Source of the DNA: Azolla caroliniana
Taxonomy: Eukaryota > Polypodiophyta
Direction: 5' to 3'
Assembly: GCA_043228905.1 (NCBI GenBank)
Contig: JBHGNT010000015.1
Location: 6,944,001 to 7,008,000, forward strand
DNA length: 64,000 nucleotides
Shown: piece by piece, positions 9,218 to 21,446 of the stretch
Layout: the number at the start of each line of letters is the position of its first letter
Numbering within the stretch: position 1 is the first letter of the stretch
Position numbers and translations under genes: made by a program
Notes under the pieces: generated by a model
Database searches by the model: none
Told to the model about the DNA's origin: nothing
Seen by the model: only the letters and a program-made list of their open reading frames with translations

Positions 9218-10909
9218 ATGAATACTCAAATGGGGAGCGCTCTCCCTACCAAGAAGTTGGATTGAAACAACTTCGCATCTTGGGAGTACAAGATGCACCA
9301 ATACCTTGTCGGACAAGGCTATTGGAGCTACATCAAAGGAGCACATGAAGACTAACCTGCCGAAGCGGCTCCTAGATACGCGACATGGGAGCAAGCCGCA
9401 AGCCGCGTGATGTATTGTTTGGCAACATGTGTTCATGACCACATGCTCGGTAACATTCAAGAAGCCAAGACGCCGAAGGAAGCGTGGGAAAATCTACGAA
9501 AGATTTTCGTCGCTAACACGACCGCGAGGAAGCTGCAACTCCGCCAAGAGTTGAACAACATTCAACAAAGGGACATGTCCATCATGACATACACCTTGAA
9601 GATCAAGTATAGACGATGAGGAGATGGTGCAAATATGCCTTGGTTCGGCGCGATGCAAACCGCCGTTCTAGCATGGGAGAAATGTCCCTCCTTCTTCGAG
9701 CTCCAATCAATGCTATTGGTCGAAGAAAACCACGTGCGTACAAGGAGCAATGAGTCGGAAGGCCACGTGCTCTACACGCACTCTAATGGAGAAAGAGGAC
9801 GCGGACGAGCGAGAGGCCGATTCGGCCAAGGACAAGGCGGACGAGGTCCGACCTACGACAACAACTCCAAAATTTCGTCCGCAAAATGGAGGCCAACGAG
9901 GAACCTTCGCAAGAAGGGGGAGCTTCCACTCCAGCCCGAGCCATCAAAACGCAACCGAATGCGGATATTGCGGAAAGCTCGGCCACCACGAAGAAAAGTG
10001 CCGAAAGAAGATGCATGAATCGGCTTCCACAAGCCGACAACTCACGAATTACGCACACAACTTCGACTACGAATATCATGGCGGAATGTATACAGACAAC
10101 TCCGACCGTGGCGAAATGTACGGGCACAACTCCGACTACGAAGATCGTGGTGGAATGTATACATACAACTCTGACCGTGGCGGAATGTTCATGATGAAAC
10201 ATAGAGCAAACTCTATGTCGATCGCTACCTCAACTAGTGCCTCTGGTCCGGAAGACGTATGGTTCGTCGATTCCGGTGCCTCGAACCATTTGACATCGCA
10301 TCAAGAATGGTTCCGAGAACTTCGAGAGCCGGACCGACCCGGCTATGTCGAAACCGGAGACGACACTACGCACCCGATTCGGCACATTGGCAATGTTCCG
10401 TTCGGAAAAGAAGGTAAGCAAAATTACATTAAAAATGTCTTGCATGTACCGACCATTACGAAGAATTTGGTCTCCGTCGGCCAAATTGTAGAGCAAGGGA
10501 TGCAAGTTCGATTTAATCAAGGCGGATGCTTCATCGAAAAAGAGGGCCGACTCATCGCACGCAGACGAAGAGAGGGCCGGATGTTCATTCTCGATTCACG
10601 CTAGATGAAATCCGCCATATTCGCGAAAAACACGAAAGCTGACTCCGACATAGAGCTATGGCACAAGCGAATCGGCCACATCAATCTCAACAAACTCAAA
10701 GCAATGAAATCGAAAGGAGTCGTCATCGGACTCCCGACATTCAAAGAGAAGGAGATTGAAGGTGTATGCGAAGCGTGCCAATTCGGCAACCAACACCGAC
10801 ACCCATTCTCGAAAGAACGGAACGTGAGCAAAGGTCTACTAGACGTAGTCCATTCCGACATATGGGAACCGGCGTAGACGACTACATTCGGTGGATGCCA
10901 ATATTACGT
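9218..10909 (+). pseudogene. Copia D gag, protease and integrase start
   Basis: ATG at 9,218. Gag motifs: WEQAASRVMYCLATCV (about 9,390), NTTARKLQLRQELNNIQ (about 9,515); zinc knuckle CGYCGKLGHHEEKC (about 9,960-10,005). A 48-bp-type duplication encoding variants of Y/DNSDRGGMY repeats at 10,075-10,200. Protease active site VWFVDSGASNHLT near 10,260; GAG-pre-integrase LWHKRIGHINLNKLK near 10,660 and CEACQFGNQHRHPF near 10,775. Stops and frameshifts are scattered. The reading is cut in the first integrase motif (FGGCQYY) at 10,909 by a gypsy LTR. Confidence 0.85.
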
Positions 10910-11550
10910 TGTCGCGTTGTTACGCGCGTACGTGTAGAAAGGGGCGGGACCCCGGGGGTCTTGGACCGAGGAGTGAGAGAGAGAGAGACAGAGAGAGAGA
11001 TTCACAGACACATAGAAGCGAGAAAGAGAGATATAGAACGTAACACTTAATTACAACGACAAGAGATTACAAACTCCGACGGTCACAACCGACAAGGCGA
11101 CGACGAACCCGACACGGGGACCCTACTCACGCACCCCGACGACAGTCACACGACTCCCAAAAACAAAGGGGGGGAAAGAAAGACTCTGTTGGAGGCACAC
11201 GGGCTGTCCCCGAAGCAGAGGTAGCGAACTCCCACAGGCGGCCGCAGAGAACGACGGCTGGAGGAGAAGAGAGAGAGCTCGGCCCTCCGTTCTGCAGCAG
11301 CGCTTCCTTCCTCCTCGCACGCGATCCCCCCTCCTTTCTCCTCGTTCCCCCTTTATTCCCTGTCCCTCTCGCTTTATTCCTTGTCCCTCTGATAGGGATA
11401 CGCACAATCCCCCTCTAATAAATGCGCGCGGCTTAGTATTTACATCCACCGGTTCGTGTACAAAATATCAAGTCACGCGTCCATCCGTGTAAGGGCCGGT
11501 TTATGCGTTTTCTCTCCGATTCTGCCTATGGCCGGTTTTCTTCACGACAT
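10910..11550 (-). repeat. Gypsy 3 LTR (3' LTR, minus orientation)
   Basis: On the minus strand it starts TGTCGTGAAGAAAACCGG at 11,550, right after the polypurine tract AGTGGGGGTGGA, and ends ...AACAACGCGACA at 10,910. It contains GA-rich low-complexity stretches (10,965-11,040). The flanking bases on the left are ACGT, the same target tetramer that flanks the gypsy at 15,011. Confidence 0.75.
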
Positions 11551-14250
11551 CCACCCCCACTAAACCGCGCATCCACCGGTATGCGACAGAGATGGGTAGA
11601 TATCGAAGAAACCCAGCCTCACTCGTTGCTCTCCGATTCTCCGCCGGACCCGAACTGATTGTCGTTGTCGCTCCCGCTCGCAAGATCCGGCTCGTCTTCG
11701 AACCGCTTTTTGAAAGCTTTGATCCGCTTTCCGGCCATCGGCACCGCTAACCGTGTCCCGTTGAGTTCCGCGAGGTGGTACGCGCCGTTGCCGTTTGCGC
11801 TCGTCACCATGTAGAGCCCGAACCATCTCCTAGCAAAATTTCACACCGCCTTGTGCTGATTGTCGAGGCTGCTGTCGTATACCAAGACCCAGTCGCCTTC
11901 CTCGATCTTCTTTGGTCGCAACCGGTGCGTCTGGTTGAACCGAGTCTTGTTCCTCTCCCTTGCCGCTCGTAGCTTTTCCTTCGCCTTTATCACGTCCTCC
12001 GGCCTCCGCTCAAGTTGCCGAATCCGCGCCGCTAGCAACTCCTCCCGACTCATTTCGTCCTTCCAATCTACCGCCTCCCATGAAGAAACCGTCCGTTCCA
12101 CCGGCATGATCGGCTTTTGTCCGTACATTAGCTCCGCCGGCATAAAACCTGTCACCGAACTGTGCGTAGTCCGGTCCGCCCATAGCGCGTAAGGAAGGAG
12201 TCGCGGCCAATTCCCGACCTGCCCACCGCATGCACACACCAACGCCTTTACAATCGGTCTGTGCCCACGTTCCACCTTTCTGTTCGCCTCCGGATTGTAC
12301 GCCGTGGTGAGGGAGAGTTTGACGCCTAGCCGGTCGAACAGCTCCTCGGCCTCCCGCACATCCAGCTCTCCCTGGTCCGCCACGATCCGCCCGACGCACC
12401 CGTACCGACACACTACTTCTTCGATCAGGAACCAGCATACCGCCGCGGTTGTCTTGCTTTGCAGTGCACGGCCTTCCACTTGGTTCGTTAAGTCTTCCTG
12501 TGCAAGCACCAGGTATCACATCTGTCCTACCCCCATCGGCATCGTCACCAAGTCCACCATCCACTTGAAATGGACCGTAGGCGGGTAGGTCGGGTGTAGC
12601 TTGTCCCGGTGTCGGACTATGGAGTGCACCTGACAACTTTCGCAAGTCGTTACGAACCGATGCACGTCCTGGTATAGCCCCGGCCACCAATACTTCTCCT
12701 TCAGCTTCTCGAATGTGGCCCACGTTTCGCGGTGTCCGGCCCATGGGCTCTTGTGGAATGCCGCCAGTAGTTTCCCTTGTTCTTCATTCTTTGCCACTAC
12801 TCGGAGTGGGATGCCGCTTCTCTTCTTTGGGTGCTTCCATATGCACCCGTCCCGCAGGAAGAATCGGTATGCCTTCCTCCGTATCCGGCTCGCCTCCTCT
12901 CTCGCCCATGTTGCGTCCGGCGTCATCACCCGTAGGAACCTCCTGATTTGGAGCCACTCCCCATCATACCTGCTTTCGTCAAATTCGTTAAGCGCCGGAG
13001 TGTTCCCTTTCCTCGTCGTTACGTTAGCCGACCCGAAGAAGTCCTCGCCGACTTCTTCGTCTTCCGAAACCATGCCGTCTTCGTCGTTGAACCTTGCCCT
13101 TGAAAGCATGTCGGCCATGGCGTTGTCCTTTCTGGAGATTTGCCGTATCTCCAGGTTCAGGGACTTAATGTACGCTATCCACCGGAGCATTGCTAGGTCC
13201 GGCGTCGCGCATCCGGAAACCATGCCGAGTATCGGCAAGCAGTCCGTCTTGATAATCACCTCCGTCCCGATCAGATAATCCTTGTCGGCCTTGACTGCTC
13301 AAACGACACCCCAAAGTTCGTGCTTAACTTGGGCGTACCCTCGTTGCCGCTCGCTCAATACCTTTTCCCTGAACTGGATCGGGAATCGTACGCCGCCCTT
13401 GTCCTCCTGACTGATTACCCACCCGATCCCAGTCGGGCTGGTGTCCACCGTTACGCAGATGGGAACATCTTTGCCGTAAACCGCTTTACGGAGAGCCGGC
13501 GCTGCCGTAAGCGCCTCTTTTAGTCTCCGAACCGACTCTGTGTGCTTCGTCCTCCACTCAAAGCTACGCCCCTTTTTCAATAGTCCGTAGAGGGGTTCCG
13601 CGACATGTGCGTAGTGCGGGATCTAGATGTGGTAGAACGCGCATGCCCCCAAGAATATGCGGACCTCCGTGACCGACCCGCAATCGTTCCTCATCGCGGA
13701 GATGGCCTCTACCTTTGCCGGAGACGGTTTCCTACCGTAGGGCCCGCACAGGTGTCCGACCACCAAGATCTCCGATTGTCCGAAGGCCGACTTTTCCCCG
13801 GAGAAGGTGAGCCTCGCGCGCTCTAGTCTCTGCAACACCTTCTCCCAGTCATCGATGTGGGATGCCACGAAATTCCGACATCCGTCCGGCCCGATTGCCT
13901 CGTCCCTTTTCTCCATCGGGCATCCCTTGATCGGGATGTCGTCTAAGAAGGGCATGGTGATGTCCGGGATACAATCCCTGAGCACTTTGTTCATCGCGTT
14001 CACCATGTGAGCCACTGAGTTTGTCCCTCCTTGTGGCAGGGTACACATCCGCACTAGGCCGAGAGGAGTCCGCATCGTCGTAATGTCTCTGCTCTCCACG
14101 GCTAGTTGGAACTAGTCGTACCCTGAGTATAGATCACTGACAGAATAGATCGACCTTCCAGCGAAGGCCTCCGCGAACTCGTCTATGGTCGGTCCGATCC
14201 CTGCATTACGGATGGTCACCTTGTTGACCGGTTGTAGGTCCTGGATGAAG
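11551..14250 (-). pseudogene. Gypsy 3 pol: integrase, RNase H and RT
   Basis: Minus-strand order from 14,250 downward: RT from FIQDLQPVNKVTIRN through TMRTPLGLVRMCTLPQGG and MPFLDDIPIKG (about 13,930-13,960), FLGACAFYH, RNase H (VTVDTSPTGIGWVI, about 13,420-13,460), tether and integrase (CESCQVHS near 12,630; IVADQGELD near 12,380; AYNPEANRKVERG near 12,270), basic tail (LRPKKIEEGDWVLVYDSS) and an acidic C-terminus. It is interrupted by a few stops. The N-terminal RT, protease, gag and 5' LTR are missing because the sequence joins an opposite-strand gypsy fragment at about 14,250. Confidence 0.85.
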
Positions 14251-15010
14251 CACAATTGGTTGGTAGACATAGTGGTTATGCCAATGGGATTGTGGCAAAT
14301 GAGATACCTAGTGCTAGCAAGAGAGGATCTCACCAACCAAGTAGAAGGTCGGGCACTAAGGAATAAAACAACTTTGGCAGTTTGCAAGTTTCTCCTTGAA
14401 GATGTTATTTGTCGATATGGATTTGTCGGCAAAATAGTAGCCGATACAGGAGAATTAAATGCAAATGAAGCTAAAGATTTTTTCTCAAGGATAGGCATCA
14501 AATTATCACTTACCAGGGCATACAACCCGGAGGCAAATGGAAAGGTGGAGCAGGGACATAGCCCGATTTTAAAAGCTCTAACAAAGGCTTGTGATGGGAA
14601 GATGGGGGACTGGCCACGATTATTACCATATGCATTGTGGGCTGATAGAACTACACATAACACGACTACAGAATATATGTCGGAGAGCTCATATTAGGGC
14701 AAAAACCAATCATTCCTATTGAGCAAAGTGTTACCTCATGGACGGCTTTGCCATGGCAAGAGGAGATTAGTCGAGAAGACTTGCTAGCTACAAGGATCCA
14801 ACAATTAGAACAGAGACCCAAAGATGTCGAGTTAGCAATAGAACAGTTACGTGAGGCTCAATTGAGCAGCATCGAGAATTTTGATAAAAAGCATCGTCTT
14901 CTTCTAAGAAAAATTGAAGAAGGAGATTGGGTACTTGTCTATGATAGCAGCCTTGCTAATCAACATAGCACTACTTGCAAGTTCGTGAAATGATGGTTTG
15001 GCCTATACGT
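14251..15010 (+). pseudogene. Older gypsy 4 integrase, first part
   Basis: Plus-strand integrase of the same family as gypsy 2 and 3: WLVDIVVMPMGLWQMRYLV, CRYGFVGKIVADTGELN, AYNPEANGKVEQGHSP, then KIEEGDWVLVYDSSLANQHS. The coding sequence stops at 15,010, where gypsy 2 is inserted, and resumes at 22,234 in the same sense. An in-frame TGA lies just before the insertion. The start at about 14,250 is an abrupt head-to-head join with minus-strand gypsy 3. Confidence 0.85.
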
Positions 15011-15793
15011 TGTCGCAGTGTAATTCGCACACTACGTGAAAAATTAAATTTTTGGTCTCTCCGGATAGGACATGGAGTACCCGGTAAGAACCGGACAAAG
15101 AAAACTAGCAAGCATCGGATGAAGCAGAACCGGAAAGAGCCGGATGAAGAAGGCGGGGGAGAGTCTCTCACCGGATGAAGAGACATATTTGTAAATAGAA
15201 GAAAGAATAAAAATATATATATTACATGCATAGGGCAAGATTCGAACCTTGCACCTCCATGTTAATAATGTTAAGCCTTATCATTATACTAGCGTATTAT
15301 GAATTTTAAAGTTATACTAAACTTTATCCCATGTAAAATTTCTAGACATGCATGGTACAAAAAGTTATTCATACATAGACACTTGAATTAGAAGAAAAGA
15401 TGAGATAAAAAGCTAATCATGCACATGTAGTGTGCATGAAAACTAAAGATAGGAAAAGCATGATGCTTGCATGTGATAAACTTAGACTCTTCCAACACTA
15501 TATAAGGAAGGGAGAAAGATGTATAGAGTTGTTGATTATTTTACAAGGGTTGATTAATCTAATATATTCGTGGGATTCACGATTTTTTTCCATCTATTTC
15601 TCTTTTACATTCTAAGTATCAATTAATACACTATACTCGTGGGATTCACGAGGTTCATATCTTCTTTCAAATATTTCTCTTTCTTGCAATCGATTCATAA
15701 GTAGCCTTATCTCATATTCTTCTTTCTCCTAGTCCAAAACCTCAGCGATTCCCACCCGACTCACGCAACGATCTGGAGCCGAAAGGCACGACA
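15011..15793 (+). repeat. Gypsy 2 5' LTR
   Basis: 783 bp. U3 opens with CCGG-rich sequence, then an antisense tRNA-like segment (15,239-15,291). A TATA box (CACTATATAAGG) lies near 15,500. The word CGTGGGATTCACGA occurs twice (about 15,570 and 15,635) as short direct repeats that are also inverted repeats. Confidence 0.92.
15239..15291 (-). other. Antisense tRNA-like segment in gypsy 2 LTR
   Basis: The minus strand has A box TAGTATAATGATAAGGC from 15,291 and B box GGTTCGAATC from 15,248, 43 bases apart, with GGAGGTG before the B box as in a tRNA variable region. GCAAG before the T loop pairs with CTTGC after it. The 3' LTR repeats it at 21,675-21,727 with an intact B box. It is upstream of the TATA box and antisense to the element. 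Confidence 0.7.
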
Positions 15794-15831
15794 CAAGTGG
15801 TGAACCCGACGTGAACACGGGTGGCAAGGAG

Positions 15832-17230
15832 ATGGAAAATCAACCGGAGGCTAACAACATGATGATGATGTTCGAGCGGATGCTTCAGGAACAACGTGCG
15901 ATGTCGGAGATAGTGGCGGCAGTAGAGTGGCTCGTGCACCTGATCGGGCAATTCAACGGAAAGGACGTATCGCACTATCTTCAGGACTACAAGGCAGAAA
16001 TGCTACGGTGCGGGATTTTGGAAGGACTGCAAGTGGCATCCTTCAACCGGGTGGCTACCGACGGGCTTCAAGCAAGTATCCATGGGCTACGACAACAAAA
16101 TCCGACGTGGGAAGCATTTGAAGAGGCGCTAAAGACCACGTTCGCTATTGAGGACTCCTCCAAGGCAACGCGGAGAGGATTCGAGGATTGGGTAGAAACG
16201 CCGGACAAGGGGATGAAGGTCCTCGATGTGTTTTAGGCATTTGAAAGTCGGTTCGGGAGGTTGTCTGCAAGAGATCAAGCTATCCTCGCATCGGACAAAG
16301 TTATCATGTTCTTACGAGCCGTAGAAGTTCGGGACCAGAAGGATCTTGGAGTGCTTCTAGAGGACACGACTACCGAGAGCGGCCTCACCGAAACATGGCA
16401 AAGCGTGTGGGATATCGTCCCGCGATACACAAAGAGGGGGCAATGGCTTGCCAACGAAGAAAACAGGGTTTCGGAACCGATTCTGAAACCGAGATCCTGA
16501 TCGGAAGACCATCAACCGCGGGCTCGGAAAGCTACGACTGAGAAAGGAATGGACACAACTACGGTGGAGCAGTTGCTGAAGGAGATGGAGAATCTAAAAA
16601 TCGCAATGGTGAAGAAGCCGGATGACCGTCCCACAAGTTCCAAGTATATGGACCGTTGATGCATATGGTGCAATAGCATCGAACATGATCGGAGGGATTG
16701 GGACGAGCACAAGGAGGCGTTACGACGGGATCTTATCTACTACGAGGGAAATCGGATTCATTCGATGGACTCTCGGAAGCCACTCCGACCGAACTTCCGG
16801 AAAGGCGGCATGAAGAAGGTCCTAGAGGAGGAAATAGCGGCAAAGAACAATTACGCGACAACCGTGGGAATACGTGTTCGGGAGTCATTTTTGGCCGGAA
16901 GTGCTAGAAAACATCGAGAAAACCGAATCTAACGAGATCTGAAGCACCACGGAAGGCATCCGGGAAGCTACGGGATGGGAGTGCCCCGTCGATAAGAATA
17001 GCGTGTTTGCTTTATGCCAATTGCATGAAGTGTATGTAGATGAGAAGCGATGGCGCACGGATGAGGTGGCCGGTCCATCGAAGACACCGGAAAGCTGGAA
17101 CTCCGGAGGTAAGGGAAAAGAAAAGATGATTCCGGCATTCAAGCTCGCCTCGAACATCGAACTACAAACGGACTTGAAAAAGGTGTTCGAGGAGAGAATC
17201 CTCGATAGCCGGGTAGATTTTTCGCTTTGA
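15832..17230 (+). pseudogene. gag: Gypsy 2 gag, interrupted
   Basis: The ATG at 15,832 opens MENQPEANN, and a capsid-like helical domain follows (VEWLVHLIGQFNGKDVSHYL, about 15,925-15,985). An in-frame TAG at 16,234-16,236 interrupts it; the same frame continues to 16,500 (FESRFGRLSARDQAI, TKRGQWLANEE). Further on a frame-shifted CCHC-like knuckle (CIWCNSIEH near 16,670) has tryptophan where the last cysteine is expected. The mini-element gag at 35 kb is a clear relative. Confidence 0.75.
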
Positions 17231-17272
17231 GAAATACTCGGAATAGCGAAGAAGGAGTTCTATGATCTTCTT

Positions 17273-17857
17273 GTGGATCTCGTGAAGAGAAAAAGGCAAA
17301 GTACGGAGGAGAACGCTCCAAGGGTGAATGCAAATACCATTCTAATGAATGACACCGAATTGGAGGATGAAATACCGAATTCTCACTACACAAAGCCACA
17401 CTGGGCACGCGCAACTACGAAGACTCCGGTCCGAATCGGTAACATCAAAGAACCTGTGCTAGCATTGATTGATCACGGATCGGAGATCAACTTGATGTCC
17501 AAGGAATTCTACCGGAAGGGTAAGTGGCCTATTAACACGAATCATGGGTGGAAGATCCGGGCGGCCACTAAAGCAACGGAAGATCTATTTGCGGCTTGTC
17601 CGGATGTGAGGGTGAAGATCGGGGATGTCGAGATCGACCAAAATTTCTTTGTACAAGACGAGGTCTCACACTCCGTGATCCTCGGGCAACCTTTTATCAC
17701 AGCATCACGGATGGAGACGAAGGTGCTCGATAGCGGTGTGGCTTTTGCGCGAATTCGGAGCCAAAACGGAGGGAAGTCCGTCCAATTGCTAACGGTGCCG
17801 GCAAATCATGAAAGGAACAAGAGAGAGCTCTTGTCACAAACAAGAATGGATTTTTAG
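17273..17857 (+). pseudogene. Gypsy 2 aspartic protease region
   Basis: An uninterrupted frame of about 194 codons. The active-site-like motif is ALIDHGSEINLMS (about 17,460-17,500), with His where Ser or Thr normally follows Asp. The later motif FFVQDEVSHSVILGQPFIT (about 17,640-17,700) is typical of the family. Whether DHG is the family norm or a mutation cannot be decided here, because no other copy in the window keeps this region. It ends TAG about 120 bases before the next open stretch of pol. Confidence 0.75.
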
Positions 17858-17979
17858 AGCGGACTGTTGCAGAGTGGGGAAGTGATAATTCGAGAAGCCC
17901 TGATACCCCACACAGGAAGAAACCTCTTGGTGCAAAACAAGTACGAATCGGTCTGGATGGGGCATCCACGTACACGGCC

Positions 17980-20900
17980 GTGACCGGAGGAATGAGGAAA
18001 GAATACCGAAAAGTAGAGGATAAGTTACGGTCGACATCAATAATAAAAGAAGACGAAGAAATCGTGGGAATAGTCGAAGAGGTGTTCTATGGGAGCACAC
18101 TACAACGGCTTGAAGAGCTCACGGAAGATACAAGCCAGGGAAACCGGGTAATTCCAGTGGAGTCGGTCGAGATGTACGAGATCATTGTGAAAATGGGGCC
18201 GGATGCGCTCCGCAAAGAAGAAGCAATGGTAAGTACGAAATACAAGACCGTGGAGAAGAAAGTGAAACTGGCCGCGGGATCGTTACCCGCAGATAGCGAA
18301 CAAAAGAGGAAAGAAGTCTCAGGGGATCCGACACTTCGGAAGTCCATGGATATCGGACATGCCTTCACAGATGAGACCCGGAAGAAACTTCGGATCGGTG
18401 GAGGTGGGTTCCTATTAAAGAATGAAGAAGAACGATTCCGTGGGATGCTAGAGCGACATGGGAGAGCATTTGCATTTACATCGAAAGAAATAGGATGCGT
18501 TGACCCGAAGATAGTGGAGCCGATGGTGATCTTCACGATTGACCATGTGCCGTGGAACCTGAAGCCGATTCCGGTGACAGGGGCGCATATTCCGAAAATC
18601 ATCGACTTGCTCAAGGAGAAGGTCGCAATGGGGATTCTAGAGCCATCAAATGCTCCGTACTCAAATCGATGGTTTACGGTTTCGAAGAAGAATGGGTCAC
18701 TCTGATTTATTCCAGATTTGCAACCGGTGAACAAGGTCACGATCCGGAACTCCGGAGTCGGTCCGATAGTGGACGAATTTGCGGAAGCATTTGCCGGTCA
18801 CGCGATATACTCCATCGGAGACCTATACTCCGGATATGACCAATTCCAACTAGCTGTGAAGAGCTGAGACATCACTACCATGCGGACACCGATAGGATTA
18901 GTCCGGATGTGTACGCTACCACAAGGCGCGATGAACTCGGTCGCACATATGATGAATGCAATGAACAAGGTGCTTCGAGACTGCATTCCGGAGATAACGA
19001 TGCCGTTCCTAGATGACATTCCAATGAAAGGATGCGCGGTAGAAGAAAAAGATGAAACTATGGATGATCGGGGATGCTGAAAGTTTGTAGTCGACCATAT
19101 TCGTGATTGTGAGAAAGTGTTACGAAAGTTAGAAGATGTGCATCTAACACTTTTCGGAGAGAAATCGGCATTCGGACAAGAAGAAATATTGGTAGTCGGA
19201 CATCTATGTGGGCCCTATGGCCGAAGACCATCACCAACCAAGATCGATGTGATTCAAGCTATGAAAGAAGTATGTGAGTCACAATCCGAAGTTCGAAGGT
19301 TTCTTGGAGCATGTGCATTCTACCACATATCGATTCCGCACTTTGCACATATAGTGGACCCACTCTATCACTTGTTGCAGAAGGGTAAGAAGTTTGAATG
19401 GAAACCAGAGCATACCAAAGCCGTGAAGAAGCTCAAGAAATCACTACAGAGGGCAGAAGCACTAAAGAAGCCGAACTATGACCAACCGATCATAGTAACG
19501 GTTGACACAAGTCCAACCGGAATCGGATGGGTCATCAATCAAGCCAATCCGGAAGGTTCACGATATCCGATCCGATTCGGAGCAAAGGTTCTTAACGAAA
19601 GGCAATGCGGATATGCACAAGTTAAAAGAGAATTATGGGGAGTCGTGTCGGCAATCAAATCGGATCGAGATTATTTGATCGGAGCCGAAGTAGTGATCGA
19701 AACAGATTGTCTTCCGATACTCGGGATGATGCGGTGTTGCACGATACCAGATGTGGCTATGCTAAGATGGATTGCATATGTTAAGTCACTTAATCCAGAG
19801 GTAAGACACATCTCCGGAAAAGACAACGTTGTAGTGGATATGCTATCAAGGGCGCGGTTCGGAGATGACATAACCGAATCCGATAATGAAGAAGTTTCCG
19901 AAGACTACTTTGCTTCGGAGCACATATGCCGGGTGGACATAATCCAAGAATTCTGGGAAGAAGAATACAAGGGAGAAAGCTTATTGATCGGGAAAATGCT
20001 ACGAGAAATCGACGAATCATCGGACAATAAAGAGAAGAGAGCCGAGATCCGAAGTAAGAAACGGCAAGTCTGAAAGTTCTTCTTGAAAAATGGATTTTTA
20101 TGGAGGGAGCCGAAAAGACCGGGTGGCATACCACTTCGAGTAGTCGGGACAAAAGAGCAACAAAACCAGGTAATGTCCGAATTTCACGAATCTAATTGGG
20201 CTGAACATTGGGGAACATGGGCAACATTTGGGAAGATCAAGCAAAGATATTGGTGGAAGAATATGTACGAAGATGTCGCGGAGTTCACAGAAAGCTGCGA
20301 GAAGTGTCAAATCTACTCCAGAGTTTGACATCGAGATGAGTTACATCTGACATTCTCACCGACAATCAACTTCAAATGGATGGTCGACATTGTAGCCATG
20401 CCAACTAGGATCGGACAAAAGAAGTACTTGGTGTTAGCTCGGGAAGATCTCACAAACCAAGTAGAAGGTCGGGCGCTACGGAGGAAAACGTGTTCTACGG
20501 TATGCCAATTCCTTTTGGAAGAAGTGTTTTGCAGGTACGGGTGCGTAGGACAAGTGATTGCGGATCGGGGAGAACTCGACTCTGATAAAGCTAAGGAATT
20601 CTTCACTAAACATGGAGTTCGGTTAACACTGACAACGACATACAATCCGGAAGCCAACGGGAAGATCGAACGAGGACATAGTCCGATTGTCAAAGCACTT
20701 GCGAATGCATGCGATGGAAGGGTGAAGGATTGGCCGCATATGCTTCCGTATGCACTATGGGCGGATCGGACGACGCATAGCTCCGTAACCGGTTACATGC
20801 CGGCAGAACTCATGACCGGACAAGCACCGGTAATGCCGACAGAAACCGCAATCGCGACATGGACAATGCTACCATGGAAGGAAGAGATGAGCCGGGAAGA

Positions 20901-21390
20901 ACTACTAGCGGTCCGGATACGACAATTGGAGGGAAGACCGGAACACATAACGGAAGCAATACGCAGACAACAAGAAGCGCGATTCCGGAATAAAAGTCGG
21001 TTCGACACAAAGCACCGACTACGACCGCGGAAGATTGAAGAAGGAGATTGGGTGATTGTCTACGACAGTAGTTTGGATCATCAACATACAACGATGTGGA
21101 AGTTCACGAAAAGGTGGTTCGGGCCATATGAGGTTCGGAAAGTTTTCGATAACGGAACTTACCGACTATGCGAGTTTGATGGAACGATGCTATGAGTGCC
21201 TATAGCCGGGAAACGGGTGAAGATTTTCAAGAAGTGGACTGATGAAGAACCCTATGTGATCCTAGACAAGACCGACAAGAAGGAGCAATCGGACGAAGAT
21301 CGCGGTGATGCGGAAAGCGAGGAAAGTGGATTACAACTCATAGTCGACTTAAGGGGAGAATTGGAGGAAGCTTCGGATGAAGGTGAATAG
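17980..21390 (+). pseudogene. pol: Gypsy 2 RT, RNase H and integrase; six TGA stops
   Basis: One reading frame spans the whole region and is broken only by TGA codons at 18,703, 18,865, 19,078, 20,071, 20,326 and 21,193 (first base). No frameshift is evident. Domains: acidic spacer; RT (HVPWNLKPIPV near 18,545; APYSNRWFTV near 18,650; MPFLDDIPMKG near 19,005); RNase H (VTVDTSPTGIGWVI near 19,500, ETDCLPILG near 19,700); integrase HHCC (H...CEKCQIYS near 20,300), catalytic IADRGELD near 20,560 and YNPEANGKIERGHSP near 20,645; basic tail and acidic end. Several stops replace Arg codons conserved in gypsy 3, as expected from CGA to TGA deamination. Confidence 0.9.
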
Positions 21391-21446
21391 CAAGCATCGG
21401 GGACTTCGGCACATACCGGAGGATGTGCGGGTTCGGAGGGGGCGAG

